Assembly (NCBI RefSeq): GCF_000520515.1
Contig: NZ_KI914714.1
Coordinates: 44,554 to 77,283 of the forward strand
Length of the DNA stretch: 32,730 nt
DNA from: Arthrobacter sp. H20
GTDB taxonomy: Bacteria > Actinomycetota > Actinomycetes > Actinomycetales > Micrococcaceae
Reading direction: 5' to 3'
Shown here: positions 1 to 8,312 of the stretch, in pieces
Layout: every line of letters begins with the position of its first letter
How positions within the stretch are numbered: the first letter of the stretch is position 1
Notes under the pieces: generated by a model
The model's database searches: none
What the model was told of the DNA's origin: nothing
The model's input: the letters and a program-made list of their open reading frames with translations, nothing else
Made by a program: the position numbers and the translations under genes

Positions 1-858
1 AAAGCCGATCGGCAGCTCCGCTCCGCCGGCGGGAACGCCGACAAAGCCCAGGTTTCCGCCGGGACGAGTGCTGGCCAGTGCCTGTTCCATTGATTCCTTG
101 GTTCCGACGCACTCGAGCACAGAATCGGCCAGCACTCCCCCGAGCAGTTCCCTGACCTTCTCAACGCCGGCGTCGCCGCGCTCGGCAACAATGTCGGTGG
201 CGCCGAATTCGCGGGCCAGCGCCTGCCGGTCCTCATGCCTGGACATGGCGATGATCCGCTCCGCGCCGAGGCGCTTCGCTGCGAGCACACCGCACAGCCC
301 GACGGCGCCGTCCCCGACCACCACCACTGTGCGGCCCGGGCCGACCTTCGCGCTCACTGCTGCATGGTGCCCGGTGGACATCACATCCGAGAGGGTGAGC
401 AGACTCGCCGTCAGTTCCTTGTCAGGGTCGGTCACGCCGTCGACCCTGCGGAGGGTGCCGTCGGCCTGGGGCGCCCGAACGGCCTCGCCCTGGGCTCCCT
501 GAACGTAGTGGCCAAACTCGTCGTCGTCACCCCAGGAGGTGAGGTGGTCACACGCCACTGTCACACCGTTGAGGCACTGGGGGCACGTGCCGCAACTGTC
601 AACGAAGGGGGCAATCACAAAGTCACCGACGGCCAGGTCCAACACATCGGCGCCAATTTCGTCGACGACGCCCACGAACTCATGACCGATCGCGCGGGTG
701 CCCCGGTTCTTGCTGATGCCACGGTACGGCCAGAGGTCCGAGCCGCAGACACAGGACGCGGTGACCTTCACGATGGCGTCGGTAGGCCGCTGAATGGTGG
801 GGTAGTCCCGGTCCTCCACCGTGATATTGCCGGGACCGTGGATGATTGTGGCACGCAT
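1..858 (-). CDS. Zinc-dependent alcohol dehydrogenase, C-terminus cut by window
   Basis: 286 codons are visible, from ATG at 858 to the window edge; the stop lies outside. The protein is a medium-chain Zn-dependent dehydrogenase. The N-terminal GroES-like domain has the catalytic zinc motif CGSD near residue 38 followed by GHE near 59, and a structural-zinc cluster of four Cys spaced C-x2-C-x2-C-x7-C near residues 89-103. The Rossmann domain starts at the GDGAVG glycine motif near residue 182. Family knowledge: such enzymes oxidise alcohols or aldehydes with NAD(P). The substrate cannot be read from sequence; the N-terminal style resembles actinobacterial 'zinc-dependent alcohol dehydrogenases' related to formaldehyde/threonine dehydrogenases. 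It lies downstream of sucD on the same strand but a strong terminator separates them, so it probably has its own promoter or depends on read-through. Confidence 0.9.
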   Translation of the reverse strand, partial: MRATIIHGPGNITVEDRDYPTIQRPTDAIVKVTASCVCGSDLWPYRGISKNRGTRAIGHEFVGVVDEIGADVLDLAVGDFVIAPFVDSCGTCPQCLNGVTVACDHLTSWGDDDEFGHYVQGAQGEAVRAPQADGTLRRVDGVTDPDKELTASLLTLSDVMSTGHHAAVSAKVGPGRTVVVVGDGAVGLCGVLAAKRLGAERIIAMSRHEDRQALAREFGATDIVAERGDAGVEKVRELLGGVLADSVLECVGTKESMEQALASTRPGGNLGFVGVPAGGAELPIGF

Positions 859-916
859 GCATACTCCTCGAACTGGGGTGCGGGTTTTCATTCAGCCTAA
901 CGCGGTCGCCTGACAG

Positions 917-955
917 AAAAAGCCCCGGCGGCTGAACGAATCCAGCTACCGGGGC
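917..955 (-). terminator. Rho-independent terminator after sucD
   Basis: On the minus strand a GC-rich stem (GCCCCGG/CCGGGGC, plus-strand arms 922-928 and 949-955) is followed by a run of T (plus-strand AAAAA, 917-921). It lies just downstream of the sucD stop codon and before the alcohol dehydrogenase start. Confidence 0.8.
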
Positions 956-970
956 CCCTCCCTGAAGAAA

Positions 971-1873
971 TTACAGTCCTGCGTAGACCTCACGGAGCAG
1001 CGTGGCGGTCTCGGATGGCGTCTTGCCAACCTTGACGCCGGCAGCCTCAAGGGCTTCTTTCTTGGCCTGAGCCGTTCCCGCGGAGCCGGAGACGATGGCG
1101 CCGGCGTGGCCCATGGTCTTGCCCTCGGGAGCGGTGAAGCCTGCCACGTAGCCCACAACGGGCTTGGTGACATTGGCCTTGATGTACTCGGCGGCACGCT
1201 CTTCAGCGTCGCCGCCAATTTCACCGATCATCACGATGGCCTTCGTCTCCGGGTCCGCCTCGAACGCAGCGAGTGCATCGATGTGGGTGGTACCGACAAT
1301 GGGGTCACCGCCGATGCCGATCGCGGTGGAGAAACCAAGATCGCGCAGCTCGAACATCATCTGGTAGGTCAGGGTGCCCGACTTGGACACGAGGCCCACG
1401 CCGCCCTTGCCGGTGATGTTCGCGGGGGTGATGCCGACCAGGGACTCCCCTGGCGTGATGATGCCCGGGCAGTTGGGGCCGATAATCCGGGTAACCTGGT
1501 TGCCGTCGGCGTCGACGCGTGACTGGGCAAGCGCCCAGAACTCGGCCGAGTCCTGCACTGGCACACCCTCGGTAATGATCACGACGAGCCCGATGCCTGC
1601 CTCGATGGCTTCGATGACCGCGTCCTTGGTGAAGGCCGGGGGTACGAAGACGATCGAGACGTCAGCGCCGGTTTCGGTCATGGCTTCGCTGACCTTGCCG
1701 AAGACCGGCAGCGTCACATCGCCATGGGTGACTGTGGTGCCAGCCTTGCGGGCGTTGACTCCACCGACCACCTGGGTGCCAGCAGTAAGCATCAGCGCGG
1801 TGTGCTTGGTGCCTTCACCGCCGGTGATGCCTTGCACAATGACTTTGGAGTCTTTGTTGAGAAAGATTGACAT
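971..1873 (-). CDS. sucD: Succinyl-CoA ligase, alpha subunit
   Basis: 300 aa, the normal length for SucD. With SucC it converts succinyl-CoA + ADP/GDP + Pi to succinate, CoA and ATP/GTP in the TCA cycle, in the cytosol. The N-terminal CoA-binding Rossmann domain contains the VQGITGGEG loop near residues 13-21. The phosphorylated active-site histidine is His256 in the [10 protein letters not shown] motif; [10 protein letters not shown] near residue 150 is also typical. ATG at 1873 is preceded by AAGGAA (plus-strand 1880-1885) at good spacing. It follows sucC with a gap of about 58 bp on the same strand, so the two are one operon, ended by the terminator at 917-955. Confidence 0.98.
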   Translation of the reverse strand: MSIFLNKDSKVIVQGITGGEGTKHTALMLTAGTQVVGGVNARKAGTTVTHGDVTLPVFGKVSEAMTETGADVSIVFVPPAFTKDAVIEAIEAGIGLVVIITEGVPVQDSAEFWALAQSRVDADGNQVTRIIGPNCPGIITPGESLVGITPANITGKGGVGLVSKSGTLTYQMMFELRDLGFSTAIGIGGDPIVGTTHIDALAAFEADPETKAIVMIGEIGGDAEERAAEYIKANVTKPVVGYVAGFTAPEGKTMGHAGAIVSGSAGTAQAKKEALEAAGVKVGKTPSETATLLREVYAGL

Positions 1874-1931
1874 ACGTTATTCCTTAATCCTTTGGACCCG
1901 GCAGCACATGAGCCGGGCGGTACAGGCTCGA

Positions 1932-3101
1932 TCAGCGGGCGGCGTAAGCCAGTTCGGCGGCCTTGTCGGCGCCTTCATCCATGGTGTCGGCGAGGGTAAC
2001 CATCGGGTGGTTTGCCTCGGCGAGGATGCGGCGGCCTTCCTCAACGTTGTTGCCGTCGAGGCGGACTACCAGGGGCTTATTTTCCTTGTCGCCCAGGATC
2101 TGGAGCGCCTCAACAATGCCATTGGCGACGGCGTCACACGCGGTGATGCCGCCGAATACGTTGACGAACACGCTCGTCACCTGAGGGTCGTTCAGAATGA
2201 CGTCGAGACCAGCAGCCATCACTGCCGCCGATGCTCCACCGCCGATGTCCAGGAAATTCGCCGGGCGCACGTTGCCGTGGGCCTCGCCGGCGTAGGCGAC
2301 GACGTCGAGCGTTGACATGACCAGACCGGCGCCGTTGCCGATGATTCCCACTTCGCCGTCGAGTTTGACGTAGTTGAGGTCGTTGGCCTTGGCTTTGGCT
2401 TCGAGCGGGTCGGTTGAGTCCTGATCTTCGAGCTCTGCGTGGCCGGGCTGACGGAACGCTGCGTTCTCGTCAATGGTGACTTTACCGTCGAGTGCGATGA
2501 TGTCGCCGCTGCCGGTCTTCACCAGCGGATTAACCTCCACCAGGGTGGCGTCTTCCTTCACGAAGACGTCCCACAGCTTGATGATCGCATGTGCGACACC
2601 GTCGTGGAGCTCGGGTGCAAACCCTGCCGTCTCAACAATTTCCTTGGCCTTCGCCTGGTCAATGCCCACCGCGGGGTCGACGGCGATGCGCGCGAGCGCT
2701 TCGGGGCGCTCGACGGCCAGCTGTTCGATTTCCACGCCGCCCTCAACCGAGCACATAGCCAGGTAGTTGCGGTTGGACCGGTCCAGCAGTACCGAGAAGT
2801 AGTACTCCTCGGCGATGTCAGCGCCCTGCGCGATCATCACCTTGTGGACTGTGTGGCCCTTGATATCCATGCCAAGGATGTCCGAGGCGTACTTGAACGC
2901 CTCGTCGGGGGTCTTGGCGACTTTGACGCCGCCCGCTTTGCCGCGGCCTCCAACTTTGACTTGGGCCTTGACGACGACGACGCCGCCAATCTTCTCGGCT
3001 GCCGCCTTTGCTTCCTCGGGGGTGTGCGCCACGATGCCGGCGAGCACGGGTACTCCGTGTGCCTCAAAAAGATCGCGCGCCTGATATTCGAACAGATCCA
3101 C
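1932..3101 (-). CDS. sucC: Succinyl-CoA ligase (ADP-forming), beta subunit
   Basis: 389 aa, full length. The N-terminal ATP-grasp domain starts [12 protein letters not shown] and has the [16 protein letters not shown] nucleotide loop near residues 45-60; the C-terminal ligase/CoA domain has the [12 protein letters not shown] and NVFGGIT motifs that contact the SucD phosphohistidine. The beta subunit binds succinate and nucleotide. The start is GTG at 3101, preceded on the minus strand by AGAAGGA about 9 nt away; no ATG is available nearby. It is first in the sucC-sucD operon. The 145-bp gap to pcrA must hold its promoter, and a CRP-like site is there (separate entry). Confidence 0.98.
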   Translation of the reverse strand: MDLFEYQARDLFEAHGVPVLAGIVAHTPEEAKAAAEKIGGVVVVKAQVKVGGRGKAGGVKVAKTPDEAFKYASDILGMDIKGHTVHKVMIAQGADIAEEYYFSVLLDRSNRNYLAMCSVEGGVEIEQLAVERPEALARIAVDPAVGIDQAKAKEIVETAGFAPELHDGVAHAIIKLWDVFVKEDATLVEVNPLVKTGSGDIIALDGKVTIDENAAFRQPGHAELEDQDSTDPLEAKAKANDLNYVKLDGEVGIIGNGAGLVMSTLDVVAYAGEAHGNVRPANFLDIGGGASAAVMAAGLDVILNDPQVTSVFVNVFGGITACDAVANGIVEALQILGDKENKPLVVRLDGNNVEEGRRILAEANHPMVTLADTMDEGADKAAELAYAAR

Positions 3102-3187
3102 AGGCCAGTGTCCTTCTACGTCGAAGTAGGTTTACACAGGGAACTTTAGTCCCTTGGCGTTCAGCGCCTTTCACAGACTACCTGTTT

Positions 3188-3203
3188 AGTGACCAAGGCC
3201 ACA
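3188..3203. promoter_or_regulatory. Candidate CRP/GlxR-like site upstream of sucC
   Basis: The 16-mer AGTGACCAAGGCCACA matches TGTGA-N6-TCACA at 8 of 10 half-site positions. It lies about 90-100 bp upstream of the sucC start, in the only intergenic space that can hold the sucCD promoter (3102-3246). The same gap has a small inverted repeat AGGGA/TCCCT at 3138-3154 in the presumed leader. I could not assign convincing -35/-10 hexamers. CRP-type regulators such as GlxR are known to control TCA-cycle genes in actinobacteria; its use here is inference. Confidence 0.3.
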
Positions 3204-3246
3204 CTTCTATGGTTTGTAGAAAAGTAACGGGATGAGCTAGGGGGAG

Positions 3247-5724
3247 CTATCCGGTTTTCGTCAGCGGTGCGTACCGCAGCAGGAGACGCTTCTCCCCGAT
3301 GTCAAACGACACCTTGGCCACCGTCTTGTCCCCGGCGCCCTCAACGGAGAGGACTGTCCCGTTGCCGAAGCTGGTGTGGTTGACCTTGTCCCCCACTGCG
3401 ACTGCGAGCACCTCCTTCTGCGGTTGCACACGTCCAACGACTGTTGCCGACCGGGTGGGCAACCCCCGCCCCGTATCGTCCCCGCTTGCGGTGCCTGCAC
3501 CCCAGTAGGATCCGCTGAACCGGTTGTTGCCGCCGATGGCTGCGCCCCCGGACCAGACCGGGCCCGAGGCACCCTCCCGCTTCCACTTAATGAGTTCGCT
3601 GGGCACCTCGCCGACAAACTGCGATACCGGGTTGTATTGGCTCTGGCCCCACATGCTGCGGACCTCGGACCGGGTGATGTAGAGCCGTTTCCGGGCGCGG
3701 GTCAGCCCTACGTAGGCGAGCCGGCGTTCCTCGGCCAGCTCCTTCGGATCGGTGGCCGAGCGCTGGTGCGGGAAGATGCCCTGCTCCATGCCGGTCAGGA
3801 ACACTACGGGAAATTCGAGCCCTTTGGCGGTGTGCAGGGTCATCAGGGTGACCACGCCCAGTCGCTTGGCCTCTGCCACCGCCTGTTCCACCTCGGCGGC
3901 AGAACCTTCGGGTGCGTCGGGGATCTGGTCGGCGTCGGCCACCAGGGAGACCTGTTCCAGGAAGTCCCCCAGCGTCCCCTCGGGGTTGTCCTGTTCGTAT
4001 TCGCGGACCACCGCCACCAGTTCCGCGAGGTTCTCCACCCGTGACTCGTCCTGCGGGTCGTTACTCAATCGCAGCTGTGCCAGGTAGCCGGTCTGTTCCA
4101 GGACCGCTTCGAGCGCCGCCGATGGCCCCGATCCGTCGGCCACCTCGGCGAGGTCGTCGATGAGTTTCACGAAGCCGTTGACCGCGTTCATCGACCGGGT
4201 GGCAAGACCCGGCGCCTCGTCCGCCCGGCGGAGTGCCGCCATGAAGGACATGCGTTCCCGCTCGGCGAGCGCCGCGACGGCGTATTCGGCGCGGTCGCCG
4301 ATCCTCCGCTTTGGTTCGTTGAGGATCCGGCGGAGGTTGACGACGTCGTCCTGGTTCACGAGCACCCGCAGGTAGGCGAGGGCGTCCTTGATTTCCTTGC
4401 GCTCGTAGAACCGGGTCCCGCCCACCACCTTGTAGGGAAGACCCACGCGCATCAGGATTTCCTCGATGGAGCGGGACTGGGCGTTGGTGCGGTAGAAGAT
4501 CGCCACGTCGCCGGGGAGGAGTCCGTCCTCATCCTGGAGCCGGTCGATTTCCTCGGCGATGAACCGCGCTTCCTCGTGTTCGTTTTCCCCCACGTAGCCC
4601 ACGATCGGCTCGCCGTCCCCTTCGGCGGTCCACAGCTTCTTGTCGGGTCGGTCGGGGTTGCGGGAGATCACCGCATTGGCGGCACTGAGGATGGTCTGGG
4701 TGGACCGGTAGTTCTGTTCGAGCAGGATGGTCCGGGCGTTGGGGTAGTCGTTTTCGAACTCGACGATGTTCCGGACGTCGGCGCCACGGAACGCGTAGAT
4801 CGATTGGTCCGAGTCACCCACCACAGTGAGTTCGGCGAGTGGAATGGTTTCGCCGTCGTCACTGGGATCCTGGGTGATTCCGACGATCTCCCGCACCAGG
4901 GCGTACTGGGCGTGGTTGGTGTCCTGGTATTCGTCGACCAGGACGTGCCGGAACCGGCGGCGGTAATAGTCGGCCACCCCGGGGAAGGCCCTGAACATGT
5001 AGACGGTCTGGGCGATCAAGTCGTCGAAGTCCATAGCGTTGGCCTGGCGCATCCGCTGCGCGTACCCCTTGTAGACCTCGGCAACCGCCTGCTCGAACGG
5101 GTCGGAGTAGTTGGCCGAGCTGGCGTAGCTCTCCTCGTCGATCAGCTCATTCTTGAGCGCCGAGATTTTGTGCTGGATGGACTTCGGGGTGAACCGTTTG
5201 GGGTCCAGGTCCAGCCCCTTGGCCACCAGGGTCACGAGCCGCAGGGTGTCTGCTGAATCGTAGATCGAGAAGTTGGAATTCAGGCCCACTGAGGCTGCCT
5301 CGCGCCGCAGAATCCTGACGCAGGAGGAGTGGAAGGTGGAGATCCACATGCGTTTGGCAACGTCGCCGACCAGGGCTTCGATGCGTTCACGCATCTCGGC
5401 GGCGGCCTTGTTGGTGAAGGTGATGGCCAGGATTCCGCCGTGGTGGGCCCTGCCCATGGCCAGGAGGTAAGCGATCCGATGGCTGAGGACCCGGGTTTTG
5501 CCGGAGCCGGCGCCGGCCACAATCAGCAGCGGCGATCCGCTGTGGCGCACCGCTTCCTCCTGCTGCGGATTCAATCCAACCAGCAGTTCGCGTGCCCGAG
5601 CTTCATCCCGTCGCCCACCACCGGCGTGTGGGGCGTCGCCGGAGGCCTGAGGCGTCGACGACGTCGGGCGCCGGGCCGAGCTGGTGGGAGATGAACCGAG
5701 GTGTGGGTCGAAAAGCATATCCAT
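3247..5724 (-). CDS. pcrA: ATP-dependent DNA helicase PcrA/UvrD, superfamily 1
   Basis: About 825 aa. This 3'-5' DNA helicase acts in nucleotide-excision repair and in removing stalled RNA polymerase or recombinase from DNA. Seen: Q-motif LNPQQEEAV, Walker A GAGSGKT near residues 71-77, TFTNKAA, Walker B LVDEYQDTN, VGDSDQSIY, LEQNYRS, the TLHTAKGLEF motif and the VGLTRARK motif VI. The C-terminus (VGDKVNHTSFGNGTVLSVEG) is the Tudor-like PcrA tail that binds RNA polymerase in other bacteria. A Ser/Pro-rich linker of roughly 40 residues precedes the helicase core. The start is uncertain: ATG at 5724 gives MDMLFDPHLG and fits the family, but has only a weak ribosome-binding site; a TTG at 5757 is also in frame. 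It lies next to sucCD, as I recall for other actinobacteria. Confidence 0.95.
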   Translation of the reverse strand: MDMLFDPHLGSSPTSSARRPTSSTPQASGDAPHAGGGRRDEARARELLVGLNPQQEEAVRHSGSPLLIVAGAGSGKTRVLSHRIAYLLAMGRAHHGGILAITFTNKAAAEMRERIEALVGDVAKRMWISTFHSSCVRILRREAASVGLNSNFSIYDSADTLRLVTLVAKGLDLDPKRFTPKSIQHKISALKNELIDEESYASSANYSDPFEQAVAEVYKGYAQRMRQANAMDFDDLIAQTVYMFRAFPGVADYYRRRFRHVLVDEYQDTNHAQYALVREIVGITQDPSDDGETIPLAELTVVGDSDQSIYAFRGADVRNIVEFENDYPNARTILLEQNYRSTQTILSAANAVISRNPDRPDKKLWTAEGDGEPIVGYVGENEHEEARFIAEEIDRLQDEDGLLPGDVAIFYRTNAQSRSIEEILMRVGLPYKVVGGTRFYERKEIKDALAYLRVLVNQDDVVNLRRILNEPKRRIGDRAEYAVAALAERERMSFMAALRRADEAPGLATRSMNAVNGFVKLIDDLAEVADGSGPSAALEAVLEQTGYLAQLRLSNDPQDESRVENLAELVAVVREYEQDNPEGTLGDFLEQVSLVADADQIPDAPEGSAAEVEQAVAEAKRLGVVTLMTLHTAKGLEFPVVFLTGMEQGIFPHQRSATDPKELAEERRLAYVGLTRARKRLYITRSEVRSMWGQSQYNPVSQFVGEVPSELIKWKREGASGPVWSGGAAIGGNNRFSGSYWGAGTASGDDTGRGLPTRSATVVGRVQPQKEVLAVAVGDKVNHTSFGNGTVLSVEGAGDKTVAKVSFDIGEKRLLLRYAPLTKTG

Positions 5725-5760
5725 GGTGCCATCAAGTCTAGGTGCTGGCTCTGACAAACC

Positions 5761-5779
5761 AGGTGTTGTCGAAACACCT
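5761..5779. promoter_or_regulatory. Perfect inverted repeat upstream of pcrA
   Basis: AGGTGTTGTCGAAACACCT has 7-bp perfect arms around a 5-nt centre. It lies 37 bp before the chosen pcrA start, between that start and the symporter terminator. It could be an operator. It is not an actinobacterial LexA box, which would read GAAC-N4-GTTC. Confidence 0.4.
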
Positions 5780-5787
5780 CTCTAACG

Positions 5788-5827
5788 CCAAACGCCCGCC
5801 GGCTCCAGAGAGGCGACGGGCGTTTGG
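5788..5827 (-). terminator. Strong hairpin after the AGCS symporter
   Basis: Perfect 11-bp arms CCAAACGCCCG (5788-5798) and CGGGCGTTTGG (5817-5827) with an 18-nt loop, just downstream of the symporter stop codon. There is no clear U-run, so it could be a U-less actinobacterial terminator or an mRNA 3'-end stabiliser. Confidence 0.6.
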
Positions 5828-5843
5828 GCGCTAGAGGGGACAG

Positions 5844-7415
5844 TTACTCCGGCTTGGCCGCTTCGATGTCTTCGGAAGCAATGCCAAGCTGCAGCAGTGT
5901 GCCGCTCTTGCGATCGGCCAGGTAGGCCTTCATCTCGCGCTTGATCACCGGCAGCAGCAGGTACACGCCGAGCAGGTTCACAAAAGCACAGACGAACAAG
6001 GCCGCGTCGGCGAAGTTCAGGACCTGGGTGAAGGTAAGAACCGTGCCGATAACGGTGAAGAACAGGAACACGCACTTGTAGATGACCTCGGACACCTTGC
6101 TGCGACCAAAGAGGTACTCCCAGGCCTTCAACCCGTAGTAGGACCAGGTGATCAGGGTCGAGAAGGCGAACAGTGCCACAGCGATGGCCAGGACGATCGG
6201 GAACCACGAGATCACTGTTGCGAAGGCATCCGAGGTGAGGATGACGCCGTCGGGAGCGTCGCCGCCGCCCTGGACCTGGTCGATACCGGCCTGCAGGCTG
6301 GGTGCGCCAGCAATGATGATGGTCAGGGCGGTCATGGTACAGATGACCACCGTGTCGATGAGCGGTTCGAACATCGCCACGAATCCCTCGCTCACGGGGC
6401 GGCGGGTCTTCACGGCCGAGTGTGCGATCGCCGCGGAGCCGAGGCCAGCCTCGTTGGAGAACGCTGCACGCTGGAAGCCGACGATCATGACGCCAATGAA
6501 GCCGCCAGCCATGCCGGCTGGCGCGAATGCACCCTCAATAATGGAACCGAAGGCCGCCGGGACGTTACCGATGTTGACGATGATGACGAAGAGGCAGGCC
6601 GTGATGTAGACAGCTGCCATGGCGGGCACCAACCGGCTGGTGGTAGCGCCGATGGACTTGATGCCGCCGAGGATGACCGCTCCGACCAAGGCGGCAAGAA
6701 CAAGACCGAAGATGAGGGCTGCGCCAGCGCTGCCCAGGAACCCATCGGCACCGCCGGTAACGTTCTGCACCTGGGCGAAGGTCTGGTTGGCCTGAAACAT
6801 GTTGCCGCCAGCCACACCAAAGATGAGGATCGCGACGGCGAAGATGCCTGTCAGGATCTTTGCGGGCAGGCGACCGAACTTCTCAAAGGCGATGGGGAGG
6901 TATTTGAACGGGCCACCACTGACGGTGCCGTCCGGGTGGACCTCGCGGTATTTAACCCCGAGGGTACACTCAGCGAACTTGGTGGCCATGCCGAGCAGGC
7001 CAGCGAGGATCATCCAGAAGGTGGCGCCTGGCCCACCGAGGGCCATCGCCGCACCCACGCCGGCAATATTGCCGAGCCCTACGGTGCCGGATAGCGCGGA
7101 GGTGAGCGCCTGGAAGTGGGGCACCTCTCCGGGGTCATCCTTGGAGGAGTACCGGCCCCGCACCACTTCGTAGGAGACCTTGAGATGCCGGAACTGGGCG
7201 AACCCGAAGTAGATCGTGAAGATGATGCCCGCGGCGATCAGCCACGCGACGACCACAGGGAAGCTGATGTCCCCAATGGTGACGGGGAAAAAGACGATGT
7301 CCGAAAACACCTTCGTTACGGGTGCGAAGACCGAATCGATCGCATCTTCGACTGCCGCAAGCCATCCGACTTCGTCCGCAACGGTTGACATAGGTAGTGC
7401 TTGGTTAATTGCCAT
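5844..7415 (-). CDS. Alanine/glycine:cation symporter family (AGCS) transporter
   Basis: 523 aa, polytopic membrane protein. AGCS proteins import alanine or glycine (some glutamine) with Na+ or H+. Seen: the family signature SGTVGLGNIAGVGAAMALGG near residues 109-128 followed by PGATFWM; further motifs FQRAAFSNEAGLGSAAIAHS and SYYGLKAWEYLFG; about ten hydrophobic segments. The N-terminus is an unusually long soluble stretch of about 50 residues before the first helix. ATG at 7415 has no Shine-Dalgarno sequence, but a promoter -10 hexamer ends 6 nt before it, so the mRNA is probably leaderless. An internal ATG (codon 9) is the alternative. The exact substrate is not readable. Confidence 0.93.
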   Translation of the reverse strand: MAINQALPMSTVADEVGWLAAVEDAIDSVFAPVTKVFSDIVFFPVTIGDISFPVVVAWLIAAGIIFTIYFGFAQFRHLKVSYEVVRGRYSSKDDPGEVPHFQALTSALSGTVGLGNIAGVGAAMALGGPGATFWMILAGLLGMATKFAECTLGVKYREVHPDGTVSGGPFKYLPIAFEKFGRLPAKILTGIFAVAILIFGVAGGNMFQANQTFAQVQNVTGGADGFLGSAGAALIFGLVLAALVGAVILGGIKSIGATTSRLVPAMAAVYITACLFVIIVNIGNVPAAFGSIIEGAFAPAGMAGGFIGVMIVGFQRAAFSNEAGLGSAAIAHSAVKTRRPVSEGFVAMFEPLIDTVVICTMTALTIIIAGAPSLQAGIDQVQGGGDAPDGVILTSDAFATVISWFPIVLAIAVALFAFSTLITWSYYGLKAWEYLFGRSKVSEVIYKCVFLFFTVIGTVLTFTQVLNFADAALFVCAFVNLLGVYLLLPVIKREMKAYLADRKSGTLLQLGIASEDIEAAKPE

Positions 7416-7421
7416 CTAATA

Positions 7422-7451
7422 AAATAACCGCAGAATGTGCTGTGTCCGCAA
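7422..7451 (-). promoter_or_regulatory. Promoter of the AGCS symporter, leaderless type
   Basis: Minus strand: -35 TTGCGG (7451-7446), 18-bp spacer, -10 TTATTT (7427-7422), then 6 nt to the ATG at 7415. This puts the transcription start at or next to the A of the start codon. Inference from spacing only. Confidence 0.5.
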
Positions 7452-7456
7452 TCACA
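7441..7456. promoter_or_regulatory. CRP/GlxR-like palindrome overlapping the symporter -35
   Basis: TGTGTCCGCAATCACA matches TGTGA-N6-TCACA at 9 of 10 half-site positions. It overlaps the proposed -35 element of the symporter promoter (centre about -33), a position that would suit repression. Confidence 0.5.
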
Positions 7457-7487
7457 CACGCCACCAACGGCAAATTTGACGCCAAAA

Positions 7488-7503
7488 TGTAACGTGTTTC
7501 ACA
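7488..7503. promoter_or_regulatory. Second CRP/GlxR-like palindrome in the divergent region
   Basis: TGTAACGTGTTTCACA matches TGTGA-N6-TCACA at 9 of 10 half-site positions. Its centre is 47 bp from the first site and about 60 bp upstream of the proposed start of the plus-strand gene at 7556, close to the class I activator position. Confidence 0.5.
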
Positions 7504-7543
7504 GTTGACCTTCAGATCCTCATGTATGGGGCCGGCCGGAGGG

Positions 7544-7549
7544 GATAAT
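7544..7549 (+). promoter_or_regulatory. Candidate -10 element (GATAAT) for the gene at 7556
   Basis: GATAAT ends 6 nt before the ATG at 7556, the same geometry as the divergent symporter promoter. No good -35 hexamer lies 16-18 bp upstream. An overlapping GGAGGGG (7538-7544) could instead serve as a distant ribosome-binding site. Confidence 0.4.
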
Positions 7550-7555
7550 CGAGGT

Positions 7556-8197
7556 ATGTCCAAGACCCGCGCACAGATCGCCAAGAAGCATGGGGCTGCC
7601 GCTGCCGGTACCCCGGAGCCAGCTCCCGCCGCTCCCCCACGTAGCAACGGGAACATGATCCTGATTGCCGCGGCTGCTGCAGCGGTGCTCCTGTTCTGGT
7701 ACTACCACCTTCTGACCCTTGGCCAAATGAGTCAGCTCGCCGACGGGCTCACCATGCCCGACATGATGTTCGGAGGCTACGGGGCAGGCTACGTCGCCGA
7801 CCTGCAGGCAGCCATGGACAGCGACGCGCTGGACCAGCTGAGCTACCTCCACAAGACCGCTGGGACCCTGTTCCCGCTCATCTTCGGAATCGCCTGGCTG
7901 CTCCTGATCCAGCTGAACGTTGATCGCCGGTGGCTGCGCTGGCTGCTCTGGGCGCCGCCACTGCTGTTCGCTGTAGTGGACCTGTGGGAGAACGTGGCAA
8001 TTGACTCCCTGCTCGCCACCACAGCACCCGACGACGGCCAGGTTGCCCTGGCATCGGCGCTCACCGTGTCGCGGTGGGTACTGCTGGGGCTGTCCGGCGT
8101 CGCTGGCCTGCTCGCGGTCCTGCTTCCAGCGGGCCTGCGCGGCAAGGTTCCGGCACAGCCACCCGGTCAGGATGGGCCAGGGACCGAAAGCAGGTAA
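7556..8197 (+). CDS. Hypothetical four-helix membrane protein
   Basis: 213 aa from ATG 7556; I do not recognise a named family. Residues 1-30 are a cytosolic-looking basic and Ala/Pro-rich stretch (MSKTRAQIAKKHGAAAAG). Four hydrophobic segments follow, near residues 33-50, 101-118, 127-147 and 170-190. Between helices 1 and 2 is a soluble stretch with several Met, Gly and acidic residues. The C-terminus is polar (PPGQDGPGTESR). Helix 2 ends at WLLLIQLNVDRRWLRWLLW, with charged residues consistent with an inside loop. It is divergent from the AGCS symporter and shares its regulatory region, so the two may respond to the same regulator. An upstream in-frame ATG at 7505 was not used because it lacks a ribosome-binding site. 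Confidence 0.75.
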   Translation: MSKTRAQIAKKHGAAAAGTPEPAPAAPPRSNGNMILIAAAAAAVLLFWYYHLLTLGQMSQLADGLTMPDMMFGGYGAGYVADLQAAMDSDALDQLSYLHKTAGTLFPLIFGIAWLLLIQLNVDRRWLRWLLWAPPLLFAVVDLWENVAIDSLLATTAPDDGQVALASALTVSRWVLLGLSGVAGLLAVLLPAGLRGKVPAQPPGQDGPGTESR

Positions 8198-8215
8198 GCT
8201 GATACCGCTGTACCC

Positions 8216-8292
8216 GCCTCTGTAGCTCAGTAGGATAGAGCGTCCCTCTCCTAAAGGGAAGGTCGTCGGTTCGATTCCGGCCAGGGGCACCA
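8216..8292 (+). tRNA. tRNA-Arg(CCU)
   Basis: A complete cloverleaf can be folded. Acceptor GCCTCTG/CAGGGGC, D-arm GCTC/GAGC, anticodon stem TCCCT/AGGGA with loop CTCCTAA, T-arm GTCGG-TTCGATT-CCGGC, then discriminator A and an encoded CCA (8290-8292). The anticodon CCT (8250-8252) reads AGG, a rare arginine codon in high-GC genomes. No integrase or attachment-site duplication is visible beside it. Confidence 0.97.
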
Positions 8293-8312
8293 ACTCACGA
8301 CGGGTAGCCCAC

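Noticed and set aside
1374-2315. 313-codon open frame on the plus strand across sucD and sucC
   Set aside because: It runs antisense to two well-identified genes and crosses their boundary; the translation is low-complexity Ser/Thr/Pro without family resemblance.
5761-5779. LexA/SOS box before pcrA
   Set aside because: The palindrome has AACACC/GGTGTT arms, not the GAAC-N4-GTTC core of actinobacterial SOS boxes.
8216-8292. tRNA-Arg as an integration site for a genomic island
   Set aside because: No integrase, no duplicated tRNA 3' end and no change to phage-like genes were seen on either side.
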